Source: Lytechinus variegatus (lineage: Eukaryota; Echinodermata; Echinoidea; Temnopleuroida; Toxopneustidae). From it: a stretch of DNA of 64,000 bases. The stretch is taken from contig NC_054746.1 in the NCBI RefSeq assembly GCF_018143015.1, positions 26,364,464 through 26,428,463 on the forward strand, given 5' to 3'. Positions 37,289-48,344 of this stretch are shown in pieces (positions within the stretch are counted from its first letter, which is position 1; each line of letters begins with the position of its first letter). The notes beneath the pieces are model-generated. The model saw only the letters and a program-made list of their open reading frames with translations. It did no database searches and was not told the DNA's origin. A program made the translations under genes and the position numbers.

Positions 37289-37970
37289 GCCTGGAGGCAT
37301 CTGGGGAGTAAAGTATTCTACCTTCGTAGATTACTCCCCTAGGCCCTATACCGCCTGGCGCTTGAATATATAGGCTCCCACACACCAAGGGAAACGGCAA
37401 CTATAAAAATGCACCAAACTGCTAGTTTTTGTTTAGAATCTGAGGTTAAAGGTAAATAGTTTTTGTAACGATATAAAAATGAGTTCGTACAGAATCCAAT
37501 GAAATGACCACCAAAGCTGCTAAAATAAATGTCCCGCTTCAACCACTGAACTAAAAATATGTATTTTCAGTTCAGTGGTTGAAGCGGGACATTTGAGCAC
37601 TTTTTAATCTAGCACCGCTCATGATTTTGCCGCCCTCTATACGCGTCATGTAACTAGGTTGCATTAACAATGGATCAAAGATGGCGATGACAACAAATGT
37701 GAGTAAACTCTCTTCTACTTTTATTTTTCTATCGCATTTCTGCGATATTTTTTAACCATGTAACTATCCATTTTTTGCCAAACGTTGCCAACTGATATTT
37801 TTACCCATGTACAGAAGTGTTAACCTCAGATTCTAAACATAACTAGCAGTTTGGTGCATTTTTATAGTTGCCTTTTCCCTTGGTGTGTGGGAGCCTATAT
37901 ATTCGAGCGCCAGGCGTTAGGGGAGTGACCTACGAAGGTAGAAGACTTTACTCCCCAGACGCCTCCAGGC
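37289..37970. mobile_element. inverted-repeat element with GCCTGGAGGC / GCCTCCAGGC ends
   Basis: Arms of about 155 bp pair almost completely: GCCTGGAGGCATCTGGGGAG, ATATATAGGCTCCCACACAC and AGAATCTGAGGTTAA on the left, with their mirrored counterparts to 37970 on the right. In the centre is a separate near-perfect hairpin (37527-37594). No coding capacity. Confidence 0.75.
37527..37594. repeat. 68 bp near-perfect hairpin
   Basis: AAATGTCCCGCTTCAACCAC on the left is matched by GTGGTTGAAGCGGGACATTT on the right. The inner arms also pair with one mismatch, leaving almost no loop. It lies inside the 37289-37970 element and may be a relic of another tiny insertion. Confidence 0.85.
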
Positions 37971-38320
37971 CACCCAGAGCTATTCGCGGGCCGGAGCTCC
38001 CGCGCCCGGTTATCATTATGGCGGCATGAACTAATAACTAGGAGTTTCAGTTGAATCAATCTTTGTTGATACTCACGATTCAGAAATCAGTTTGCTTTTC
38101 CCTGAGTTGTATGTGTCGAAATGGTTGCCACTCGTTGTTTCGGGTGTTTTAATAGATTTTGAAGAGATCAATTTAAGCAGTATCCACCAGTGCAGTGCAT
38201 GTACCAAGTAGCAAATCAAAATGTAAACAAGAACTTATCCCACGTGCGCGCCCGTATCATTGGCAAGTTTCGTTTAATAGATGGCGCTCAACCAGAGAAT
38301 TCAAGGCCAAACAGAGGGAG

Positions 38321-38480
38321 GTGCCGTGGCCGAGTGGTCTAAGGCGCCTGGCTATACATGGAAAGTCAGGAGTTCGATCCCCGGCGCGGCACCTATGCCC
38401 GTGAGCAAGGCATTTAATCTACAATGCTCTTCTATCCTGTTTTCAAATAAATGGAAATGCTATATGCATTATTGGTAACT
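38321..38480 (+). mobile_element. tRNA-derived SINE-like repeat
   Basis: The head (38321-38392) has tRNA acceptor arms GTGCCGT/GCGGCAC, an A box (GTGGCCGAGTGG) and a B box (AGTTCGATCCC), like a Leu/Ser-type tRNA. The anticodon arm is disordered with an over-long loop, so it is not a functional tRNA. The body continues GTGAGCAAGGCATTTAATC, a block typical of tRNA-derived SINEs in marine animals, and fades at about 38480. Confidence 0.65.
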
Positions 38481-38721
38481 AGGTGTGCACTTGTTTAAAA
38501 AAAAAGAGACAGTGCGTCCCACAAAAAGAAAATGAACGAAACCGAGATTTAACAACAATTTTTTTTTCATAACCTAATGAACAAGAGACAAATGATTATT
38601 CCTCTTCACGCATGAGTGAGCAAAAACAGTTTGAAGACGGGATACTAAAACGTCACTAGGCGGGCTGCAGTATCTGGATTTCAAATAGAAAACCACAATT
38701 GTAAAAAGTTCAACATCTGCT

Positions 38722-39328
38722 CTTTAAAGGTCAAGTCCACCCCAGAAAAATGTTGATTTGAATAAATAGAAAAAAATCAAACTAGCATAACACTGAAAAT
38801 TTCATCAAAATCGGATGTAAATTAAGAGAGTTATGACATTTATTCGCATATTTTCCTCAAAACACTGTTTTGAGCACAACTCAGTGATATGCAAATGCGA
38901 GAGTCTATGATGTCTATCACTCACTATTTCTTTTGTATTTAATTGTTTTATACAATATTTCAATTTATACAGAATTGACAATAATGTAAAATTTGACTGA
39001 AGTACATAATGTTAAACACTATAATTCTACAAGTTCAGGGAAGAATAAAGTTCGATTTCAAATGACATGGGTGAAAAAAATCAGAATATTTCCATATTTC
39101 AGATGATAAAATACAAAAGAAATAGTGAGTGCGTGATGTCATCAGTCCCCTCATTTGCATACTGGCCAGGATGTGCATATAACTGTTGTGTGAAATTAAG
39201 CGAAACTTTAAAATGTCATAACTTTCTTATTTTACATCCGATTTTGATTAAATTTTCAGTGTTATGATTGTTGGATTTTTCTCTTTTTATTCAAATCAAC
39301 TTTTTGCTGGGGTGAACTTGTCCTTTAA
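38722..39328. mobile_element. family A element, copy 4
   Basis: It begins TTTAAAGGTCAAGTCCACCC and ends GGGTGAACTTGTCCTTTAA, with long inverted arms containing TTTCATCAAAATCGGATGTA and the mirrored TACATCCGATTTTGAT. It is about 607 bp. The ORF at 39067-39267 merely crosses the right arm. Confidence 0.8.
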
Positions 39329-39776
39329 TTTGATACCTCAATTGTAATTGGTCAAAATGGTCAAAAAATTTCTAGTTATTTGTAATAAGGCTTAAATTTC
39401 AAATTTCAATAATTTCATAAAATGAAGGTTTTACAGCTAGGATAGCTTTCAGACACACTCGACAGTGGCGTTAAAGGGATCGGTGGCAAGGGGGGGGGGG
39501 GTAAGAGCCACAAATTTCCCGGCATTAGGGCAAAGCAGCTCAATGCGTGATAAGTACAAAAAAAGAGGGTGCACAGCGGTGCACAGAATGCATGACGCGC
39601 GCGGCAAAAAGATGGTTAATATAAGTCCCGAGCTAGCGAGAAAACAAAATCACCTTTCCATGAGAATCTAACGTTGAGAATGATTTTGACGAGGTATTCA
39701 GATAATAATATCATATCTTACATCTTTCCTTTCATCTTTTTTTTCTTGGCCAGTGCTATGCGGATTGGGTCCGGGG

Positions 39777-41404
39777 CAGTGGTGGCACCAGAATCTTTAA
39801 CCTATAGGGGTATGCGAAAGAACATTTGGGAGAGGGGGGAGGTAACACTATTTTTTTGTGTGCCTATTTCATGAATTCGAACGAAAAGCGTGAGCTCATT
39901 TTTTATCAATGTATAGGGGAAGGCGGGGTAAGTTGAGCATAGGGGCAAGTTGAGCCACCAGCCGCAGGCCAATAATGAATGAGTCAGACATTGTGGTGGT
40001 GTCATGTATTGATGACCCATAGCATAACCCCTAACCCCACCACATTGTTTCCAACTTTGAAACAAAAAGTAGTTTTTTAGAGGGAAAAATGTGAATTTCA
40101 GCCAAAAAAGTAAAAAAGAGTGTGAAATAGATAAGTGCTTTATAAACACACACATCTTTAAATATAATAAAGACATGATAACAACATTATTAGTCCAGGT
40201 ATGGATCTTCATTCTTGTCATAGTCTTTTATATGATGGATGCATAATAAATGTGTGGATACAAAATTATCGCACTAAGTTCGGACTGGGGTAAGTCGAGC
40301 CAAACAGCATGGGGCAAGTTGAGCCATGGTAATTCCTATGGTAATGTATCTTAAAAAACAAACAAACCATAAAAATCGATTGAAATGCAGGCTGAAAGGA
40401 GCAAATTTACATGACTGCTCTTTTCCTTTTACAGGATGTTAGTATTTATAGAGAATTAGCAAGTGAAAAGACTTTAAACAAAAAATTGACATGCTGGTTA
40501 TCCCCCATACATTTTGTACATAGTTTTTGTGGCTCAACTTACCCCAGAAGGTGGCTCAAACTTACCCCATATATGGGGCAAGTTGAGCCATTTGACATCG
40601 GTTTTTTCAAAGGTCACGATGACTTTCAGGGTTGGGGTAGATATTTATATATAGGTGGAAAATATTTCAGAAGAATGAAATTTCGAAGCAAGGTACTTAT
40701 TTCGACAAGATTATTAATCATATCAATTCTAACATGCAAAAAGCAAAAACTGTCACAACTTACCCCGCCTTCCCCTACACTATACTGACTTGAAATGGAC
40801 CTGTAAAAGACTAGCTATTTGCATGGGATCATGCAGATTATATCTAACCAAATAAATAATGTGAGCGCGAAGCGCGAGCTGAAAATTTTATATATTCTGA
40901 GATGATAACTGGACGTTCTATGCACGTTTTGTTATGAACTGGGCGGCTATCTAACTAGACAATTGATGCGAGCGCTTAGCTGAAAATTGTGAGTACGCAG
41001 GATGTGTATCTCGCATAAAACGAGTAATGAAAACTATAATCGCGAGAAGCCTATTGACTTGAACACTGAATTTCTATGCCCCATGTAAACATACGATCTA
41101 CATATCTCATTCAACAGTTACTTCGAACGCGTAGCGCGAGCGAAATTTTGAATAATATAATGACCTAAAAGATTTATGTTGACATATAACACTAACAGTG
41201 AATGGATGAGAAAATTTCCAAAATTTAAAGAACGAAAAGCTGTTTGGGAGAACTTTGCAGATGTATTAGGATGCTTATGACAACATAAACTACACATAAT
41301 TTGTTTTATTATTTTTCAGAATTTCGGGGGGGGGGGGTGGGTGGCAAGTGGGGTCAACTCATTGGGGCAAATTCCCCCGTGCCTCCCTCTTGGTGCCATC
41401 ACTG
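39777..41404. mobile_element. composite repeat with CAGTGGTGGCACCA ends
   Basis: CAGTGGTGGCACCA at 39777-39790 is mirrored by TGGTGCCATCACTG at 41391-41404. Inside are a nested GTAAGTTGAGCC element (39913-40785) and several GCGAGCGCGAAGCGCGAGCT satellite-like units (about 40862, 40972, 41127). No recognisable protein. Confidence 0.5.
39913..40785. mobile_element. inverted-repeat element with GGGTAAGTTGAGCC motifs
   Basis: The left end ATAGGGGAAGGCGGGGTAAG is mirrored by CTTACCCCGCCTTCCCCTAC on the right. GGGGCAAGTTGAGCCA and its complement recur several times inside (about 39942, 40290, 40312, 40532, 40580). It is about 870 bp. Short ORFs on both strands resemble nothing, so it appears non-autonomous. 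Confidence 0.65.
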
Positions 41405-41885
41405 GTCTGGGGCAGAGCCCCCGGAACGGTGATATTTTTAAACATTGCAGATGGCCACCTTATTATCAAACCCCGGGTATCATAGAGATATATTAGTATA
41501 TATCTCTATGAGGTACACAACAGATAATAAACGAAATATTTTAAGGCGGCAAAACATAGCAAATATGGTAGAATTTGAAAAAAAAGTCGCCAGAGAGCGG
41601 AGCGAGCCAGAAAAATTTGGCCTTTTTAAAAAAAAAATTGAAATTAAATTCTGATGTGACGACAGCTTTGAGAATTTACCAAAGCAAACATTGTGAGGCC
41701 TCTTTTGTCCGGTAAATCTAGCAGGCGTAAAGCTCTCTACTCATGGGTTATGATCGACATAGGGGGATATATAACTAGCTCTTGGCTAAGAACTTGTTTG
41801 TCCTGATTGCGACCATTATTGCATAAAATTTATCAAGCTTATTGACGCCATCCACCTTTCTTCTCGTTCTTTATATAACCTAATC

Positions 41886-43935
41886 CGCATACATTCATAA
41901 TTCCGAAGCTTCGTAATTCCGAATGTTCGGTTATTCCGAAGGTTCGTATTTCCGAAGGTTCGTTAATCCGAAAACGAAATAAGGTTCGTTAGTCCGAAAA
42001 CAAAATGAGGTTCGTAATTCCGAAGGTTCGTTAATCCGAAAACGAAATGAGGTTCGTAATTCCGAAGGTTCGTTAATCCGAAAACGAAATGAGGTTCGTA
42101 ATTCCGAAGGTTCGTTAATCCGAAAACGAAATGAGGTTCGTAATTCCGAAGGTTCGTTAATCCGAAAACGAAATGAGGTTCGTAATTCCGAAGGTTCGTA
42201 AATCCGAAAACGAAATAAGGTTCGTTAATCCGAAAATTAAATAAGGTTCGTATTTCCGAAAATGAAATTAATTCATTTTGGTAACAAGAACGGTGCTGTT
42301 CTTGCAAGATAATAGGATATTATGCAATGATAAACTAACGAACGATGATATATGTGTGTGTTGTGGCCAAAGCATGTATCGATTTAAGAATAGGCGCCCG
42401 GATCAAACATACGCTTAATTTCGATTTTATCTGAGCAAATGCTGCCCAAGCAAATGGTTTAAAGATGCAGCTGGGGGATTAAGTGTGTTGGTCGTTTGCG
42501 AGTAACCTCCAGATAATAATATTTGTATTGGAGGGGATGTCATTTTTAATAAGAGCTTCTCCTGAAAATTAATCTAAAATGTATACTTTAATACCCTTTT
42601 TACACAGGATTTTCTGAACCCCGGACTATCGCTAACCCCGTACTATCCTTAACCCCGTACTATTTTTTTTTTCCTTTTCACACATGCCAACTTGTTATTG
42701 CTAACCCCGGATAAGGAATGCTTGCTTTTTACACACGAAACTCGCTAACCCCGGACTAGTGGTTTTTGTCGATCATTCGTAGTACAAGTGCTTCACTCCC
42801 TTTTTACACACGCTACAATTTCCTTAACCCCGTACTATAGATGGGGCCAAATTGCCATTTAGCCCCACCTATAGTACGGGGTTAAGCTTAGCCCACTTTC
42901 GTTTTACACATGCGATCTTAACCCCGTACTATTGCTCTTAGCACCGCAATTGGTGGGATAACCCTGCTTTTTTGCAGGGCCAAATAATCCCGTACTATAG
43001 GTGGGGTTAGCCCACTTTGCAAAAACGCTGTGTAAAACGAAAGTGGGCTAAGCTTAACCCCGTACTATAGGTGGAGCTAAATTGCCATTTAGCCCCACCA
43101 ATAGTACGTGGTTAAGGAAATTTTAGCCTGTCTAAAAAGGGTATAAATGAAGTATTGATTTTGAAAAAAAGGTATTTCCCATTTTGGAAAAATAGCATTT
43201 CCCTGTTATTTCTTTAGGTGTGCAAGTGCCCCCTGCTACCCCCCCCGGCGGTTCCAACTTTCGCCAATGGGGGGGGGGCGAACTTTTTTCACCCATAATT
43301 TCCCGGATTGGCAGCTTTAAAGTTGATTTTTTGTTTGTTTGTTTCTTTGAAAGGGTATTCCTAATAGCCAATAAAAATAAAGTAAATATGTAATAATATC
43401 ATAAGCCCTTGTTAAATAATGCAAGCGCGAAGCGCGAGCTATAGTTTTCGTTGAAAGTTTTGGTAAAAATGTCCGTTTGCACCAAAATGCCCTTTTTGGC
43501 ATATAAATGCACTTAAATCAATACATGCTTTGGCCACAACACATATATCGTCGTTCGTTAGTTTATCATTGCATAATATCCTGTTATCTTGCAAGAACAG
43601 CACCGTTCTTGTTACCAAAATGAATTTAATTTCATTTTCGGAAATACGAACCTTATTTAATTTTCGGATTAACGAACCTTATTTCGTTTTCGGACTAACG
43701 AACCTTCGGATTAACGAACCTTATTTCGTTTTCGGACTAACGATCGACCTTCGGAATAACGAACCCTATTTCGTTTTCGGATTAACGAACCTTCGGAACA
43801 ACGAACCTTATTTCGTTTTCGGATTAACGAACCTTCGGAACAACGAACCTTATTTCGTTTTCGGATTAACGAACATCGAGGTAAAGGCAATTTACGTGTT
43901 TCGGAATTACGAACCTTCGGAATTACGAAGTGTAT
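41886..43935. mobile_element. 2.05 kb fold-back element with ~42 bp subrepeat arms
   Basis: The left arm (41886 to about 42385) has about seven copies of a unit read as TTCGTAATTCCGAAGGTTCG plus TTAATCCGAAAACGAAATGAGG. This is followed by a unique inner part (GTAACAAGAACGGTGCTGTT to GTGGCCAAAGCATGTAT). The right arm (about 43515-43935) mirrors both parts with about 95 percent identity in the unique inner section. The outer ends match the compact copy at 17850. TAATC flanks both sides (41881-41885 and 43936-43940), a possible short target duplication. The centre holds another nested element (42591-43144). The repeated EPHFVFGLTNLRNY-type peptide on either strand is a by-product of the repeat. 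Confidence 0.8.
42591..43144. mobile_element. nested inverted-repeat element with TTAACCCCGTACTATAG motifs
   Basis: The ends ATACCCTTTTTACACAGG and CCTGTCTAAAAAGGGTAT are inverted copies. TTAACCCCGTACTATAG or its complement recurs about eight times in both orientations. The element is about 554 bp, non-coding, and inserted in the centre of the fold-back element at 41886-43935. Confidence 0.75.
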
Positions 43936-45110
43936 TAATCGGCAGCCCGGTCGTGTTATTAAGTTCTTTTCTTTCTTTTTTTCTTGTCCCTTTTCTTCAT
44001 ATTCTGATTTTCAATTTAGCTTGTGGCTTTACCTTCATTTCCCGTTTCTTTTTGCCTCTTTCTCCCATTTTCCCGCAATTCCTGCCTGTGCCATCGGAAG
44101 TCATATCTTTTGATTTTATATCCCTTTCTTGCTAATGATGCTAAAGTATTAGTACATGTATTTCAGGATATTTTGTACTTTCTCAAATGTTATGGATCAA
44201 ATCATAAATTTATTTGAATAAGTATAAATGATATTTAGTGTCTTTAAATGACTCGATTGTTTGATTTTAAAATTTGAATGACCGATATCTCCGGGAAAAC
44301 GACTTCAAATGCACATTAATAAATTCAAGTGACTCCTGTATGAACTTGGTCGGGAAAACCTATATTAAAAATAAAAATAGCCCATGGATGTTTATCTTAT
44401 ATTAGTAATATAAATAAGGACATGTGCCCCTGCCATTGCATCCGGATGGCCCCCTTCTTCTTTGATATATTTTTTCAAAAGACAATGATTTGCAAACGAT
44501 AACATTTTTATCCCCCTAAACAACAAAAACAACAAATAAACACTAAAGTGAAAGTTTTATTTAAATTAAATCTTGGCCCCTAGGCAATAAAGGCTTGGTC
44601 TCATTGCAATTAAGGATGCAGAGAAAATGTAAAACCGAAAAGAATTTTGCCATCCGTTGGAAAACGTTTAACTTTATCGCTACATATACATAGAGCAGTC
44701 GTCTAATTTCATTGTTCGCCCATTTTTCTCAATGTGTGGAGCAAATGAAAACGGATGGAGCCACCACCCCGAAAGCTTGCTTGTCCGCTGTATCCGTTAT
44801 GAATACGTTTGGGTCGGCCAGTGGAACCAGCCTAACATTTATGACATTATGTGACATTATGGCCCTTAGGAGATTTTTTACAATTAGCGTATTCAATTGT
44901 AGCAGTTTTCTTGAATCCGGATTAGTGTGTACCCAATCCTACAATATTATATCATGGACCTTTGTGATAGGTCCATGATGCAATGAACCCACCAAGGTCC
45001 AACAAAGAATCTATATAGCTGATCACAATTTAAGGTCACTCACCTTAAAATGATAAATAATTCAACTTCATTTTTTTGTCCTTCCCAGTCCTTATTTTTT
45101 GTCTCTTGTC

Positions 45111-45360
45111 ACACTGTAAGAAATATTAGGTAGAATTTTAACCAACAAGAGGGTAATTATGTGTCCAACAAATTTTGGGCAGTATTTTACCCAATGCGGG
45201 AAGCATATTGTCCAGTAAGGTTAAAAAACAAGTAGCGATTACTTTAGAATTGGCAATAATTTCATTACACTGGATAAATAAGAATGCCCCAAATTGACCT
45301 ACGTTGTTTGGTCACATAATACCCTCATGGAGCATTTTTACATTATGTTTTTGGAGTGTA
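45111..45360. mobile_element. MITE-like element (ACACTGTAAGAAATATT left end)
   Basis: The left end ACACTGTAAGAAATATTAGG and the right end TTTTTGGAGTGTA form short imperfect inverted ends. Internal TTTTACCCAATG, GGGTAATTATGTG and CACATAATACCCTC pair in mirror fashion. About 250 bp, no coding capacity. Confidence 0.5.
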
Positions 45361-45671
45361 TTTTATTTGCAAAATTGCTAACGAGAATTGTTTATGGACA
45401 TGGCTGCATATTGTAATCGAAGTCTATCATTTCCATGTTTTCTCGAGACATCAATTTGTGCATGTCCATTCGATACCTTTACAATTTACTTATTCCAGGG
45501 GCCAGTGTCTTAACAAGCTTTGCTTCTTTTTTTACTCCGTAAAATTAGGTGATGTTAGAGCAGGGGGGGGGGTATGTAATTCTGCATTGTGCTTTCAACC
45601 GGGGCGGGGGGGGGGGGGCTTAGATTCTTTAATACGGGGGTGAGCTGCTGAAGGTTCAAAACCCATACCCA

Positions 45672-48340
45672 TATTTGAAAGTTGAAAGTTGAATTGAATT
45701 ACCAAATATCACGGTACAATTACAAGGAATAGTACATCACATATAAACAAAACATTTGGCAATTCGAGCTAACATAATAGCAAGATGCTAATCGAGGTTA
45801 GCCCCAAATAACGTCATTATCATAATTTAAACAATAAAATTAACCAAATCTCAATATTGTACATCAAATTCAATACTAATTCTACTTATTACTGTTGCAG
45901 AAAGTTTCGATCATTTACAGTGAACATATTTACACTATTTACAAGAAAAAAAAATCTTAATTATTCACAAAATCTTTATATAGAATTATTTGTTTTTAGG
46001 CAATATTTTTCCATACCAAATTAATTATAATCTTCTAGTAGCATTAATTTTAACGATTTGCTAAATGTCTTACGAATGGGGGTGTTTCTAATATTACTTG
46101 GCAGATGATTCCATAAAGTAGGACCAGAAAATGAAATTGATTGTTTTCCCAAATTGGCATTATTTTTGTCAAGATTAACATTTCGCTTTTCTCTATTTCT
46201 TGTATTGTAAGGATGGTCTATAAATGAAAAATAATCAATAGAACTATGTGGCAACCGATTATTAATTAAATCGTGCATAAATACTCCTATCAAATATTGG
46301 TATTGTTTGAAAATATCGAGAATATTTAGATCATGAAATAAAGGAGCAGAGTGATAAGTATGATGGTTGAACGTCATTATTCTAGCTATTCGTTTTTGAA
46401 GTAATAATATAGGGTTCAGGGTTGTTTTGCACGTCCCACCCCATACTTCCAGACCATACGTTATATGTGGTAAAATTAATAAGTTGTATAACATAACTAA
46501 GATTGTTTTGTTACATAATTCCTCAATCTATAAAGTATTCCAATTTTTTTGCTAAGCACATTGCAGACAATGTCAACCTGTTTCTTCCATGTTAGGTTTT
46601 TGTCGATACATATACCAAGAAATAATGTTGATTCAACACACTCTAATAAGTTTCCTTTCAGTGACAATTGTTCTGATATAAAAATATTTTTTTCGTCTAT
46701 TTTTAAACAACATATATTTAGTTTTCGTAACATTGATTGTCAATTTGTTGGCATTGCACCATGCTACTATATTGTTTAAATTTAGACTAATTTCTGATAA
46801 ATCAATATGTTGTTCATCACAATTGAAAGTATGAAATAAATTTGAGTCATCCGCAAAAAGTCGGAAATTGAAATAATTTGAGGAGTTTGCCAGATCGTTT
46901 ATATACAACAAGAACAAAGTTGGACCCAAAACTGATCCTTGTGGAATACCGCATGAAATCGACCTGTATTCGGAATTTTTACCATCATAATTAACAAATT
47001 GCTTTCTGTTTCGTAAATAATCATTAAACCATTCTACTGCCTTACCACGAATGCCATACACTCTAAAAAATGAAGTGCTAATTTAGCTCTTAAAGAGCGT
47101 GTATAGTGACTGCACTTCTAAGTGCTGATTTTTCTCGTTCAAATTTGAACTAGACAAATCAGCACTCCGAAGTGCAGTCACTATACACGCTCTTTAGGAG
47201 CTAAATTAGCACTTCATTTTTTAGAGTGTGGTGTTCTAGTTTCTTAATGAGAATAGAATGATTAATCGTATCAAAAGCTTTAGCAAAATCGATGAATATT
47301 CCTACTGTCACCTTTCCTTCATCAGTATATCTTGTAATTTGATTAATCAGATTTATCAGTGAAAGTTTCGTACTGTATCCATTTCTAAAACCATATTGGT
47401 GTTTATACAATATTTCATTCTTTTCTATGAATTTCATCAATCGTGCATTCACTAGTTTTTCAAATATTTTGCTAATCGCGGGTAAAATTGATATTGGTCT
47501 ATAATCTCCAGGTATTTCTTTATCTCCCTTTTTGAAAACTGGTATAACTCTTGCAACTTTTAATCTATCTGGAAAATGCCTGTGGTAAATGATAGATTGA
47601 ATATATGCGAAAGAGGTTTGCAAATACAATTCATAGCATATATCAACAGTCGAACTGATATATCATCATAGCCACTTGCTTTAGATTGATCAAGAGTGTA
47701 TAACATTTCTTCAACTTCTGAACTTGTTATTGGCAGGAAGAAAAATGTTTGACTAATGTATGGACCCATGAACTCTCGGTAATAATATTTGGCTCCTCAA
47801 TTTTCTCAGCTAGATTTTCCCAATAGTAGAGAAATAATTGTTGAGTGAATTTGCTATATCATCAGATGAAGTAATTTCGGAAGGTTCATTTTCTTGGTTA
47901 ACAACTAATTTGTTAATTTTTTAATACAGATTCGAACCACTATTTTTATTCAAAAGTTCATTGATATGACTCCAAGTTTTCTTTGAATCTCTTTTGTCTG
48001 CTTCAAACTTATGTTCATAATGCATTTGCTTTTCTTTCCTTAAGACGTTTGTTAACTGATTTCTGTATTTTTTTTATATTTATTCAAACAATCTTTATTA
48101 TAATTTGATTTTATAACTTTAGAAAAAAGTTTGTGCTTTGTCGATATTGAACGCTTAATACATCGTGTTATCCAGGGTTTATTTTTCTTTTTCTTTTTAA
48201 CACATTTTGTCTCAATAGGAGCATGTTTATTACAAACAAATAAGAACTGTCTTTGAAAAATATTGTAAGCTTCATTTGGATCCATACATTCTAAAGCGCT
48301 TTTCCAAAAATCAGTAGTGACATATTTACGGGTCATATTG
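45672..48340 (-). mobile_element. 5'-truncated non-LTR retrotransposon (LINE; Jockey/CR1/L2-like group)
   Basis: Minus-strand fragments read in order: a linker upstream of RT (48336-48052, with KNKPWITRCIKRS), early RT motifs (47769-47201, with VARVIPVFKKGD, DYRPISILP and FIDFAKAFDTINH), the RT core (47061-46633, with GIPQGSVLGPTLFLLYINDL and the catalytic FADDSN), then thumb and C-terminal region (46733-46021, with LFLGICIDKNLTWKKQ, LPHITYGLEVWGG and GPTLWNHLPSNI). The endonuclease domain is missing, so the 5' end is truncated at about 48340. Frame changes lie near 46500, 46650-46730 and 47560-47630, and one transposon interrupts RT (47059-47228), so it is a dead copy. The 3' end is placed at about 45672 by an iterated AACTTTC tail. 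Clade placement beyond the Jockey/CR1 group is uncertain. Confidence 0.88.
47059..47228. mobile_element. 170 bp Tc1/mariner-type MITE inserted in the LINE
   Basis: It is an almost complete palindrome: CACTCTAAAAAATGAAGTGC on the left is mirrored by GCACTTCATTTTTTAGAGTG on the right, and the inner arms (AGAGCGTGTATAGTGACTGC) also pair. The left flank is TA (47057-47058) and the right flank is TG (47229-47230). Removing the element plus one flank rejoins the LINE reading frame as KLEH-YGIRGKAVEW, showing a TA target duplication with one drifted base. Confidence 0.88.
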
Positions 48341-48344
48341 GCTA

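Noticed and set aside
38321-38392. Functional tRNA gene (Leu/Ser type)
   Set aside because: The anticodon arm does not fold and the T-stem has mismatches. A SINE body follows directly, so it is called a tRNA-derived SINE.
43530-44135. 201-codon ORF with repeated EPYFVFGLTNLRNN peptide, and its minus-strand counterpart at 41963-42307
   Set aside because: The peptide is the translation of fold-back arm subrepeats. The same words appear on both strands and in both arms, with no splice or start context.
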